From Luzula sylvatica (Eukaryota; Streptophyta; Magnoliopsida; Poales; Juncaceae), in the NCBI GenBank assembly GCA_946800325.1, contig OX326960.1, positions 37,787,629-37,851,628 of the forward strand: a DNA stretch of 64,000 nucleotides. Direction: 5' to 3'. Positions within the stretch are counted from its first letter, which is position 1. Every line of letters starts with the position of its first letter. The notes beneath the pieces were generated by a model. It ran no database searches and was not told the origin of the DNA. It worked only from the letters and a program-made list of their open reading frames with translations. The translations under genes were made by a program, and so were the position numbers. This document shows, piece after piece, positions 11,341 to 22,779 of this stretch.

Positions 11341-13601
11341 GGGGAATTCTTCGAAAAAACCCCAACTTTTCTGGAATTTCTGAAAAATCGCATGTACTTT
11401 AAGAAAAACCCCCTACATTTTTTTGATTCCCTCAAAAATTCCCTATATTTTTGCTTGTTCCAAAACTCCCTAACTTTTTTAGATTCTCTCAAAAATCTCC
11501 TATCTTTTTGTTATGTTTTTTTTTAAATTACCATTATGCCCCCATAGTTTTATTTTATATATTTCTATAATTTAATAAATAATAAATACATATTAAACTA
11601 TTATCAAAAAATAAAAAAATGTTACAAATAAATAATACATGATATTAAAATATTATAATAAATAATACATAAATATTAAAATATTATAATAAATAATATA
11701 TTGATATTAAAATATTATTTTCAACAATTATTAATATTTTAATACCTAAGTATTATTTTAATACCTATGTATTACTTAAAATAATATATTTTATAGAAAA
11801 AATCATTTTCAACAATTATTAATATTTTAATATATTATAGTAAATAATATATGGGAAATTTTGAACAGTAGACACGATTAAGTTTGGAATACCCGAAATA
11901 GCCAACCTAGTTTGGTAATCTGGATTTTAACACTAAAGTCGAGAGCATGAAAAACTGTCGACTTTTCAAAAGTCGAGACTTTGTTGATTCCTAATTACCC
12001 TGTTAACTCTGTTAAACCTGTCGACTTTTGAAAAATCGAGCGTTCCATTTCCCAAGACAGCTCCAGTATTACCGACGGCCCGTCGCAGAAGATGTCATCA
12101 CCGACGGCCCGTAGCAGATAGCGCCATTACCGACGGCCCGTCGCAGAAAAGCCCGTCGGTAAAGATTATATTAATTGATTAGTATGTTAATTATTTATTC
12201 AAAGCTAATATGTCAATTATTTATTTCAATAATTAAATAGTATGTTAATTATTATAATAATTGATTAACATATAAAATATTATATTAACTAATAGGTAAA
12301 TAAATAAAATATTAAGTACCAACAAAAAAAATACATAAAACATCAAAATGAAATGTAAAGTCAACTATTTATTTATTTATTTACATATTAGTTAATATAA
12401 TATTTTATATGTTAATCAATTATTATAATAATTAACATACTATTTATTGAACGTTTTCGAAGAAGACGAGATTTGGAGGAAGGTTAAGTGGTTTTCGAAA
12501 ACGTTCAACTCATTAGCTTTGAATAAATAGTTGACTTTACATTTCATTCTGATGTTTTATGTATTTTTTTTGTTAGTACTTAATATTTTATTTATTTACA
12601 TATTAGTTAATATAATATTTTATATGTTAATCAATTATTATAATAATTAACATACTATTTAATTATTGAAATAAATAATTAACATATTAGCTTTGAATAA
12701 ATAATTAACATACTAATCAATTAATATAATCTTTACCGACGGGCTCTTCTGCGACGGGCCGTCGGTAATGGCGCTATCTGCTACGGGCCGTCGGTGATGG
12801 CATCTTCTGCGACGAGCCGTCGGTAATACTGGAGCTGTCTCGGGAAATGGAACGCTCGACTTTTCAAAAGTCGACAGGTTTAACAGGGTAATTAGGAATC
12901 AACAAGGTCTCGACTTTTGAAAAGTCGACAGTTTTCCTTGCTCTCGACTGTTCAAAATTTATTAAAAGTCGAGAGTGTTAGAATCCAAATTACCAAACTA
13001 GGGTGGTTATTTCGGGTATTCCAAACTTAATCGTGTCTACTGTTCAAAATTTCCCATAATATATTGATATTTTGATATATTTTAATAAATAATATATTGA
13101 TATTAAAATATTATAATAAATAATATATTAGAATATTATAATAAATAATATATTGATATTAAAATATCATTTCAACAATTATTAATATTTTAATATATTT
13201 TAATACCTATGTATTACCTATGCATTACTTAAAATATTAATAATTGTTGAAAATGATATTTTAATATCAATATATTATTTATTATAATATTTTAATATTT
13301 ATGTATTATTTATTATAATATTTTAATATCATGTATTATTTATTTTTAACATTTTTTTATTTTTTGATAATAGTTCGTATTTATTATATATTACAGGGGG
13401 TTTTCCAAAATAAATAAAAAATGATATTACAGGGGGTTTTCCAAAATCGATTTTTAACTGATTTCATTTTTTTATTTTTACCTGATTACAATTTATTATA
13501 ATATTACCTGAAAGGAATCAAAAAAATATATGGGATTTTCTAAAAGTACAGGGGTTGTTCAAAAATTGCAAAAAAGTTGGGGGGTTTTTGAAGAATTCCC
13601 C
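11341..13601. mobile_element. Mutator-like foldback element (element 2, outer), interrupted by element 3
   Basis: It is bounded by a perfect 9-bp direct repeat AAGATTGAA at 11332-11340 and 13602-13610. The ends are inverted: GGGGAATTCTTC at 11341 and GAAGAATTCCCC ending at 13601. The inversion continues inward through CCCCAACTTTT words, and AT-rich arms at 11578-11750 match 13235-13385 inverted. Element 3 sits near the middle. Removing it leaves about 1.05 kb, the same size class as element 1, with which it shares the repeated ACCCCCTAACTTTTTT-like arm unit. No transposase frame is present. Confidence 0.8.
11853..13055. mobile_element. Mutator-like foldback element (element 3), nested in element 2
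   Basis: It is flanked by a perfect 9-bp direct repeat ATAATATAT at 11844-11852 and 13056-13064. Nearly the whole 1203 bp is an inverted repeat: GGGAAATTTTGAACAGTAG at the left end and its complement at the right, with few mismatches over more than 500 bp. The arms carry AAAAGTCGAC/GTCGACTTTT words. Each arm also has three copies of CCGACGGCCCGTCGCAGA-type units, left arm at 12072, 12101 and 12130. The centre is a short spacer near 12445-12510 with GAACGTTTTCGAA at its edges. High arm identity suggests a recent insertion. No protein-coding frame is seen. Confidence 0.85.
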
Positions 13602-13610
13602 AAGATTGAA

Positions 13611-14938
13611 AGTTTTCTGAAAAGTTACAAAAATGAAATCAGGTAAAAATCGATTTTGGAAAGAAAAACACCTTGAATTGAGAAGAAATTGTAATTTCGG
13701 AAGTAATCGATGAAACAGCAATGGATAATCGACGAAAGACTTAATTATCGACGAAATTGCAATAGATAATTAACGAAAATTTGGAAGTAATTTGTGACAG
13801 TGGAAGGTTAGAAGTAGAAACTTTCTGAAAAATAAAGATTAAAATTAGGTAAATTATGATTTTGAGTCTTTGACAAGAAAAATATCTTGAATCGAGAAGA
13901 AATTATAATTTTGGGAGTAATTGACGAAACTGCAATAGACAATCGGTGCGAAAACTAACAATTTATGAAAATTGCATTGAATAATAAATGAAATTTTTGG
14001 GACTTTATGTATGGGCTTTTTGGGCCAAAGTCTAAGACCGGACCTGTTTGGCAGGTGGCCCCTAATTAAGGGTGTAACAGAGCGAGGTTATACCGTATTT
14101 ATATCCGTTTTATTTTTTCGGATACGAACTACGAATGCGGATTCGGGTTCGGTTCAGATATTATATGATTACAGTTCGGATGTTACCGGTTTGCACCCCC
14201 ACCCTAGGGTTTAGGATTTAGGGTTAATATGATATCTCTGATTTTACAGGGTTGTTTCTTTTATTTCATGAGAGAGGTGTAAGGTAAGTATTTGCCTATG
14301 TGAGGAATGAAACAATATAATAGGATAAAAGAAAAGTATTTTTTATAAGAAACCATAACACTGAACACATTGATACACCAAATTGTGATTAGGAAAAAAG
14401 AAACACAAATAGATTAGTAGGGAATTGGGATTTCCAACAAGCAATTTTACTAAGATAGTTAGATTGATTTCTCGAACAAATCAAAGTAAATCGCAAGAAA
14501 ATAAACTTAGCATATTTGTACATTTTTTTATTTTTTTTTATATATTTTCACAAGGGAAATTATATTCTTCCCTCATATTTCATAATGTAACAAAACTACA
14601 AGAAAATTCATATGTTTCCTCCACTAAAAGTTGGTTTAGTATTTCAAAACCAATCTGAATTGCAATCTCTTCTCCACATCTAGAGCTCTTCAGTTCCTTT
14701 TCTACCCAAATTGAATTCTTCAAATCACTCTCCACAAATTTGCAAATATACCTACAATTTTCATTTGCATAACCAAATTTCATTTCGGGTCTTCTCGATT
14801 CGTTGTGTTTTTCATTCGCATCAGGGCATTCAAAAGTTTCGAAATTTGATGAGAGTTTCCTTCTTGAGCTATTCTGCTTCTTCTGTGTGTTTTGTCTACC
14901 TGCATTATTTAATTTTTGAATTATATTTTTCTAACATA
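13611..14938. other. Intergenic, no gene; possible small hAT-like remnant near 14067-14205
   Basis: A short segment begins AAGGGTGTAACAGAG and ends TTGCACCCCCACCCTA, an inverted pair of the kind seen on hAT MITEs. Its interior is rich in CGGATACGA/TTCGG words. I could not find a matching target duplication, so it is not listed separately. The rest is AT-rich. Confidence 0.35.
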
Positions 14939-15655
14939 CTAAACTAAACTCAAATTTGAACATTTGAATTTCACAAACTTAATACCACATTCCGAAGAGT
15001 TTGTTTCAGCTAGATTTTCCTCAGGTGTATCTGGTGGATCCAAAACTGAAACGGGGCTCGAATTATCGGACGAGCAATCTGTTTCCAAATTGCACTGTTT
15101 GAACTCGAACTTCTCCAAATCCAAAATTAGTGGCAATTCGCCATTCTCATCGCACCTCTCGAGAATTTCTTCTCTCTTAACACGACGCAATTTCCTCCGA
15201 TTCCTTCTTTTCCTTTTCTCCACACAACGTTTCTCCCGATTTCTCGAATGATCGTCTTCGTTTTCATCCGGGGAGAAGCTGAGTAACAAGAACTCGTCAT
15301 TTTCTTCTCTTAAATAAGTAGGTTTTTCGCGAAACGATACGGAACTCCAAGCAGGCGATGCCTGATTATTTCTCTCGCTGAGAAATCCTGGACAACTCTC
15401 GATTGAATTCGCAGAGCGACTTCTAGTAAAAGAATCTGAACCACTACAATTCCGCAAAACCGGCATCGAATCTAGACCCATCAATCTCGCCACGATGCTC
15501 GGACATTGCGAGTTCGTCTCTTTTGTCGATAATTCATCGTTATCTTCGGTGCAATTCTCATTGTGGGTGACTTTGTTATGAGAAAGGAAGCGGCGGAGAA
15601 TCGTCGAAATGCACCCAAATTGAGATGAATTGGGAGAACTGGGTTTCATTTTCAT
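14939..15655 (-). CDS. VARLMGL-motif protein (short TRM/LONGIFOLIA-like, DUF3741-type)
   Basis: An intronless frame of 238 residues. Residues 53-65 read SIVARLMGLDSMP, the N-terminal signature shared by TRM/LONGIFOLIA proteins and the DUF3741 family. Residues 200-206 read SPVSVLD, a second short motif of the same proteins. Between them is a strongly basic stretch (about 143-161, rich in K/R) that could act as a nuclear or microtubule-binding segment; that is inference. Family members with these motifs recruit TONNEAU1 and phosphatase subunits to cortical microtubules or control organ elongation. They are usually 400-1000 residues and end in a DUF4378 domain, which this protein lacks. It may be a naturally short member or a truncated one. 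The chosen ATG opens MKMKPSS; no in-frame ATG lies upstream before a stop. Confidence 0.8.
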   Translation of the reverse strand: MKMKPSSPNSSQFGCISTILRRFLSHNKVTHNENCTEDNDELSTKETNSQCPSIVARLMGLDSMPVLRNCSGSDSFTRSRSANSIESCPGFLSERNNQASPAWSSVSFREKPTYLREENDEFLLLSFSPDENEDDHSRNREKRCVEKRKRRNRRKLRRVKREEILERCDENGELPLILDLEKFEFKQCNLETDCSSDNSSPVSVLDPPDTPEENLAETNSSECGIKFVKFKCSNLSLV

Positions 15656-17210
15656 GGCTATAAAATGTGGGAGAATGAACTGAAATTATGAGAAGGTTCG
15701 GTTTGAATTTGGTTGAATTTAAGATTTAAGTAGGAAAGAAGGATTGTTGAGAGAGATTTTGAATTGGGTTAGGAGGGAATGAGGGTATACAGAGGAGAGT
15801 GAGTAGTAGTAGCCAGTAGGTGTACTGGCGTAATGGAGAAGCTGAAGAAAAGAGGAGAGAGAAAAAGTGAAGAGCGTTCAGATTTTCAAACAGAGTGTAG
15901 TGAAAGAAGAAGAATTTGCATAGAACCCCCTACATTACGATGAAATTACAAAACAAAAACCTGCAAGGCTCTTACAATACAACTGTTGTATGCTTATATT
16001 GTAGTAATCAAGATCAAAATTATAAAAGGTAATTATTAGAACAATTTAACAAAATTATATTAATAGGATTTTTTCCTGTTTGGATTTACTGGTGCAAATT
16101 TCTTCTTTCTCAATTTATAAAAAAGAATTCTACTTTATTGGTGGAAATTAGAGCAGTGGGTGTTAGTTTTTACAACTAACGTTTTGTAATGTTCTGAGAT
16201 TTTGGTAATAATGCATGGACTTCCTTTGTAATTGTCGATAATAGTGGGGATTTTTGTCAATTTGGACAAAATGCAGGTTTTTTTATTTTTGAAAAATTCT
16301 ACAGAAAGAAATAAAGAAAGATGTTGGCTTGTTTCAAATAGAATGAGAAAAAGAGAAAGTGGGCCCTTTTGTAATGGATTATTCATCTATTATTTTGGTC
16401 CATTTGGTCTTTCATTTCACACTGAAATTAATTAAATTAAATTCAAGTCTAAAAACTAAAAAGCTAATTATTGCAGAAACATTCATTTATTTTTATTTGA
16501 AGCAGTTGCAGTACCATTTCATTTTTTTATGATCAATTGCAGTAAAAACATTTCACTGCAAATGTACTTGCATTGCATGTCCATGAAATTTGTTTGATAA
16601 ATAACCTTGCATAAAATCATAATAGCAAAAGTAGCATTGGATGAAAGATTATTTGTAAATATAGCGTTTTCGTCGTATTATTTGGCACAAAAACTTATTT
16701 TTTATATAATTTTGTTTGAATAAGTAATGTTAAACTTATTATTATAAATATAACCAGCACTTCATAATTTTCAACAATTTTGGTAATAATGCAGGTCTTT
16801 TTGTAATTTTCGATAATATCCGAGTATTTTGCCAATTTGGACAAAATACAGGGATTTTTCTGAAAATTTCTACAGAAAGAAAGAAAGAAAGATGTTGATT
16901 GTTAGCTCGTTTCAAATAGAATGAGAAAAAAGAGAAAGTGGACACTTTTATTATGGGTTCGTCTATTTATTTTGGTCCATTTGGTCCTTCGTTCACACTG
17001 AAATTAATTAATTAATTAATTAATTTCGAGTCTTAAAAGCTACTCGTTGCAGCAACATGTCACTGCAAATGTACTTGCATGTCCATGTGCAACGCAGCAA
17101 TTGTCTTCGTACCTGCTCTATCTTTCACTTTCGTCCCTCCAACTTCATAAATTACAACCACACTTAAAGCCCACTGAGTTGATAAATCTTAGCCCAAAGT
17201 AAACTAATCA
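15656..17210. repeat. Upstream interval with duplicated block (period about 578 bp)
   Basis: No gene is present between the two divergent genes. A block of roughly 320-400 bp occurs twice: about 16195-16600 and 16775-17090. Anchors are GGTAATAATGCA (16204 and 16782), CAATTTGGACAAAAT, TCTACAGAAAGAAA, TTTCAAATAGAATGAGAAAA, TTTTGGTCCATTTGGTC and CACTGCAAATGTACTTGCAT. The second copy lies directly upstream of the dioxygenase, so it may contribute promoter sequence. Confidence 0.75.
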
Positions 17211-17217
17211 ATATAAG
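17211..17217 (+). promoter_or_regulatory. Candidate TATA box of the dioxygenase
   Basis: The word ATATAAG sits 49 bases before the start codon at 17266 in otherwise mixed sequence. The distance fits a short leader. There is no other support. Confidence 0.35.
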
Positions 17218-17265
17218 CCCAATGAATATCTCTTTCTTCCCCCCAAGTAAACTTCACAATCATCA

Positions 17266-18301
17266 ATGGAAATGGATCCAACAAAACCGGACCAGTCATC
17301 GTACCCGCCTAGGTTTAGATTCGATAATCACAACCCGACCCAACAGCTCACAACGCCGGTCGGACCTCAGCTCGACCTCCCTGTACTGGACTTGCAAAAC
17401 CTTGATTCGAGTCTCCTCCGCGAATCCTGCCAGAAATGGGGCTTATTCAGGCTGACCAATCACGACGTGCCACCTTCACTTTCAGACTGGATCTTTGATT
17501 CGGCAAGGGAGATCCTGTCAAGACCGTTTGAGAGAAAGGTCGTTGATTTTGGAGACGAGGCCACTGTGAGGTACTTCCATGGCACGCCAGCTATGAAGCT
17601 CGACCTCAAGGAGGTTAACTGGCTGGAGGGTTTGCAAGTGTTACATGGCAAGCCTTCCTCTGATGGTGTTGATGAATTTGGGGATCATGCTAGTGAATAC
17701 GGAGCACACATGGCGCGAATTGCAAGAACATTGTTCGATACAATGGCAATGGATCTCAATCTAGAGAAAGAACAAACAGACTTGTACATATCGGACTCAA
17801 ATGGTATGTTTCGGGTTTACCGATATCCAATTTGCCCTGACCCATTAAGCTATCTCGGCATGGAGGCTCACACAGACAGCTCGATTCTGACCATTTTGAA
17901 CCAAGATGCCGTGGCGAGTTTACAAGTTTTTCATGAAAATGAGTGGTACCATGTTGTGCCTGTTTCTGGTACGCTAGTCGTCAATCTCGGAGATTTGATG
18001 CAGGTGCGCTTTTATTCGCTTGATTTTGTTCATCTTCTTGCAATTTATCCCCTCAAATTCATTAAAAAAAATTATATAGGCGATTAGTGATGATAAGTAC
18101 AAGAGTGCGAAGCATAGAGTATTGGCAAATGCATTTAGTGAGAGATTTACGCTCGGTTATTTTGCGTTTCCACAAGAAGATTTTGTGATTAATAGTTTGA
18201 ATTACAAGCCATTTAGTAACAAGCAATTGAGAGCACAAATACAAGAGGATATTTTGAAATTTGGATCGAAAGTAGGCTTAAAGCAATTCAAAAAAAGATA
18301 A
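17266..18301 (+). CDS. 2-oxoglutarate/Fe(II)-dependent dioxygenase (DOXC class, gibberellin-oxidase-like)
   Basis: Two exons, 17266-18003 and 18080-18301, join in frame across a 76-bp GT-AG intron to give 319 residues. The N-terminal dioxygenase domain is at about 36-120 (LPVLDLQNLD, CQKWGLFRLTNHDVP). The catalytic core has the Fe(II) ligands H202 and D204 (GMEAHTDSS) and H258 (KSAKHRV). The 2-oxoglutarate-binding R268 is followed by F-T, where most relatives have R-x-S. NLGDLMQ ends exon 1, a common intron position in this superfamily. It is a soluble cytosolic-type enzyme with no signal peptide. The HTD context and overall length are closest, from memory, to gibberellin-oxidase-like members, but the substrate cannot be read from sequence. 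The unspliced frame reads on into the intron and gives a false 273-residue protein. Confidence 0.9.
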
Positions 18302-18646
18302 ACATTTGGGACAATTTTGTAAGTATACGAATAAAAAGCCTAAATAAGAAAACTAACATCTTTTATGACTATATATTACAAAATTAATATATCCAGTCTC
18401 ACAAAGACCGGGTTGGTTAAAAAAAATTATGATGATGTTATCTGAATTCCTATTTGCATCCACACAATTATCCAAATATACTTAACATGTTAAGAGATTT
18501 TATAATATTCGAAAAATATATATAAATAAAAAGTATATATAATAGCTAAAAATATACAAATATCAAAAAGCATATATAATATATCAAAAAGTATATAATA
18601 TTATATACACTACACTTTAATATTTGTCTACTTTGTTAGATATTAT
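18302..18646. other. 3' flank of the dioxygenase
   Basis: AT-rich sequence up to the LINE target duplication. It probably contains the polyadenylation region of the dioxygenase. Nothing else was seen. Confidence 0.4.
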
Positions 18647-18660
18647 ATGTTTGTATATAT

Positions 18661-18691
<31 letters not shown>

Positions 18692-18869
18692 GAAAAAGTT
18701 TAGAGTGGGCTTTATTGTCCCACTTCTAAAACTGTTACGTGTTAATATTAAAAATGATTTTTACACATATCATCCTATTACACTTGTATCATCACCTCAT
18801 CTCTCCTGTTACAACTCTACCATTCTCTTTTTTACAGAATTTTACAATTAAAAGAAAAAAAAAAAATGA

Positions 18870-18910
18870 GAACTTTAAAGTCAGGTCTCTTTCCTGATTT
18901 TAAAGAGTTC
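18870..18910 (-). other. Stem-loop in the LINE 3'UTR
   Basis: GAACTTTAAAGTCAGG at 18870-18885 pairs with CCTGATTTTAAAGAGTTC at 18893-18910 around a 7-base loop, with two small imperfections. It lies in the LINE 3'UTR about 200 bases from the poly(A). In some LINEs a 3' stem-loop is what the reverse transcriptase recognises; applying that here is inference. Confidence 0.6.
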
Positions 18911-19094
18911 TAATTTTGGCAGACTAAAGCCCATGATATCTAATTTTTCAGCCCAATCTTCTACTCCTTCTATCTTCTTCCTTTCACTTCGATTCTTCCT
19001 CCTTTCATTCAGCCTCCTTCACCGCTTCTTCTCGGCTCAGTCCATATTCTTCACTCCGAGCTGTATTCAACTCAATAATCTCTCTGCTGCAGAT

Positions 19095-22000
19095 TTAAAA
19101 GGTTTGTATCTCCTCACCAACCTTCCTTTTCCTCGAATTTTCATCAATTTTTTGAATTCTTCTGAAAAACTCCCATGTTTGCCAGATTTCTTCGATTACA
19201 CTTTGATATGGCCTTTTTTCTCCATTATATACTCTGCGGCATCTCTCTTTCCATACTCCATGCACAAAGAACACGGTAATTTGTCTATTAATCTCTTTTG
19301 CTTTCTTATCGAAACATTCATTAAACGCCTCTTTTAAATCTGACTTCAATTTGATTTTTTTAACCAATTTCAGGTTTATAAACTCATTCCACCAATTTTG
19401 TACTACCAAACACCCCCCTTTAATTAGATGAGTTCCATTTTCTTCTTCTCTCTCACACATATAGCATCTATTCACCAAATATACACCTCTTTTTTTCAAG
19501 TTATCTATTGTTAATATTTTTTCTTGCATACTAATCCACATGAAAATTCTTATTCTCACAGGCACCTTCACTGACCAGATGTTTACCAGCTCTTTACTCC
19601 ACTCCTCTTCATCCTCTTCAATTTCCCTTTTAACCAGAGCTTTGTATCCCTACTTTTACACTGTAAGTTCCATCTTTTTTACTTCTCCATTTTATTTCAT
19701 CCTTTTTGTTTGTTACTAAAATTATCCCATTTAGCATATCCTTCATCATAGTTAATTGATCATTTGCTTTACATGAGATATTATCTCTTAAGAATAACTT
19801 CTTTTCAACTTCTTCTCCTCCTCCTCTTATCATATCCTTGACAGTTACACTTTCATTCTCAGTGAAACTTTTAAGGATTTCATATTTTTCAGCCAAAATT
19901 CCTTCTTTATTCCACATACTGTACCAAAAATTTACTAATGTTCCTTCATGAACAGTAAATTGTGAATTTTGGTAGAAGAACTCCACATTTTCTTTCACTT
20001 GTCTCCAGAAATAAGAATCAAATTTCCTTGCACTATGATCGCTTTCAATATTACTAACCAAATAATCCCAATTTAAACCACCTTTTCCTTTTTTCTTAAA
20101 ATATTTCCAGATCCATTTGATTAACATGGCTCTGTTAAATAGTTTAAGATCTAAAATTCCCAATCCTCCCTCCTCTTTAGGCCTCTTTAAAGTGCTCCAC
20201 TTTACCAAGTTATATCCATTCTCTGAATTTCCTTTCCACAGAAATCTTCGTCTTATCCCATCCATTTCATTTATTACCCATTGTGGAAATTTGAAAATTG
20301 AAAAATAGAAAATTGGTAGTGTAGATAACACTGAATTTACCAATGTTAATCTTCCTCCAATTGAGAGTAATGCACTTTTCCACCCTCCTAATTTCTTCTG
20401 AAATTTTCCAATCACCTCCTTATAAAATCTTTTATTAGGTTTTTTGTGATGCAAAGGTAACCCTAAATATTGGAGTGGCAAATCCTTTATGGGGCAACCT
20501 AAAATTTCTGAAATTTCTTTCCAATCTTTCCTGTCCTTATTCATTATGGAAATTTCAGATTTTTCATAATTAATTTGTAAACCTGAGAAATTTCCAAATA
20601 AGTCCAGAATTCCCTTCAATCTTCTTATTTGATCCACTTCTGGTTTTACCAAATATAAGGAATCATCTGCATAATGCAAAGATATATGTATTCCTTCTAT
20701 TGGTTTCTCTATCACTCTTCTTATACTTAGTTTTTCAAAAATCCTTGCAAGCACATCTATCACTAAAATGAATAAATGAGGGGATAAAGGATCACCTTGC
20801 CTTACCCCTCTATTCAAGTGAATAGATTTTCCTGGAATTCCATTTAGTAGAATTTTAGTACTTCCTTTTAATACATTATTTGAAATCCTGGATATCCATT
20901 TCTCTCCAAAACCCCTCACTTTTAAAATTTCCAGCAAAAAATCCCAAGAAACCATATCAAAAGCCTTATGAATATCAGCCTTAAAGATTAATAGTGGCTT
21001 TTTCCCCATATGTGCTTTATTAAGGACCTCCCTAGCATAAACATACCCTTCAGCCAGCTCTCTTCCTTCCATAAACCCTACTTGATTTTCCTGAATTAAA
21101 TCCCCAATTCTCCTTTTCAATCTTTTTGCCAAAATTTTTGAATAAATTTTTTGCACACTACTAATCAAACTGATTGGTCTAAAATTTCTTGGCTCATTTG
21201 CATCCATCTTTTTTGGTTATAATGCCAAATATGAAGTACCAAAATATCCCATACCTTTTTTCATTATTTCATCATTATTAAAAATTCCCAATAAATCCTC
21301 CATAATCCAAGGAAGAAATTCCTTATAAAATTCCCCTGTGAAACCATCTGGTCCAGGGGATTTATTATCCTTCCATTTATTTATCACCTCCTTGATCTCC
21401 TCCTCTTTAATTTCCTCTTCCAATTCAGAAAGATTTACTTTCTCATTTTCAAATAATTTTTCTAAATTAATTGAATTCTGAGAATCCTCTCTCATTCCTT
21501 TTTTTCCCATCAAATCCTTGAAAAAATTGAATAGGATATCTGCCTTTGATTTATGATCACAATAATCCCCATTTCCATTACTTAGAGAAGCAATCAGAGA
21601 TTTTGATTTCCTAATTGTTGCTTGTGTATGGAAAAATTTTGTATTACAATCTCCCTCCTTTAGCCATTTAATTTTTGATCTTTGTTTCCAGTAAATTTCC
21701 TCCCACATTTTCAATTCCTTCAATCTTCCTTTTATTTTCTCCTTTACCCAAATTTCCAATACAGACAATTCATTCAAATCAGCCTTTAATTCCAGCTTAA
21801 GCAAATATTCCTCACTTTTTTGAACAAATTCCTTCTCTTTAGTTTTTCTTTCTTTATCCCATTTTTTTAACAATTTCCCCAGACTCCTTAATTTCAGTTC
21901 TAATTCTTCCATATTTCTTGATTTTGTTTTTCTTAAGTGATCTTTTATCAAATCCTTCACCTCCTTGTTATGGAGCCAATGATTTTCAAATCTAAACCCA

Positions 22001-22746
22001 TTGAACCTTGGAAAATTTGAAGACATTGTTAGTTGAACTGGACAATGATCAGAGATATTATTGTATAATGCTCTTTGATCTATATTTGGAGAATTTTTTA
22101 ACAGATTTTGAGAATACAAAAATCTGTCCAATTTAGCTCTTGCTTCAGAATTTGTCCAAGTAAATAATCTTCCTTTTAATATAGGGTTTATTAAATTTTC
22201 CTTGTTAACAAAACCTTGAAATAGATCCATATCTCTCCAATCTTTCTTAGAATCTCCATTTTTTTCTATTTTCTCCAATACCATATTAAAATCCCCTAAT
22301 ATTATCCAAATTTCCTCCTTTTTTCTTGATCTTAAATCCTCCATTTCCAAAATAAGCTTTCTTTTTTCCTCCAATTTTTGTGGCCCATATACATTAGTGA
22401 TCATGATAATTGAATTATCCCATTTGCACTTTAAGCTAGTGGTTAGGGTAAATTCCAATTTAATACATTCCACACATTCAAAAAAATTAGGGTCCCAAGC
22501 AGAAATAATACCCCCTGAGGTTCCTTTAGCCTCTAACACCTCAAAATCTCTTAAAATTCCTCCACATATTTCTTTTTGTATAATTCCATTTATTTCCTTC
22601 ATTTTGGTTTCCTGCAAACCCACAAAATTAGGGTTTTGGCTTATCAAAAAGTTTTTCACTCTATCTCTCTTTTCCAACCCATTTAAACCTCTCACATTCC
22701 ATGTCATCATCTTTATTTTTTTCATATTGTTCAACATTATAATCAC
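19095..22746 (-). pseudogene. LINE ORF2: endonuclease, reverse transcriptase and zf-RVT
   Basis: The first frame (21217-22746, 509 codons) is the apurinic-type endonuclease with its catalytic groups intact: TWNVRG, LQETK, ILGDFN and ISDHCPVQL. It then runs into the start of the reverse transcriptase (KSPGPDGF). One TAA at 21217-21219 breaks it. The same phase resumes at 21207 with the reverse transcriptase (525 codons): RNFRPISLI, KADIHKAFD, RGVRQGDPLSP and the active-site HYADD at residues 178-182 of that frame. A frameshift near 19630 moves the C-terminus into another phase (19095-19571), which carries the zf-RVT region (VPVRIRIFMW, RCYMCEREEE-NGTHL). One stop and one shift make it non-functional as it stands. 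Confidence 0.92.
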
Positions 22747-22779
22747 TTATTAATCTTCTTCTTTATATCTTTTTATAGC

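Noticed and set aside
11256..11492. Minus-strand frame of 78 codons at the left end of element 2
   Set aside because: Made of the repeated arm unit of a foldback element; no coding signature.
14067..14205. Possible hAT MITE with AAGGGTGTAA and TTGCACCCCCACCCT ends
   Set aside because: End similarity is short and no 8-bp target duplication was found.
19095..19337. Plus-strand frame of 134 codons (18933-19337) with a signal-peptide-like start
   Set aside because: Antisense of the LINE 3' end; hydrophobicity comes from the complement of lysine-rich coding sequence.
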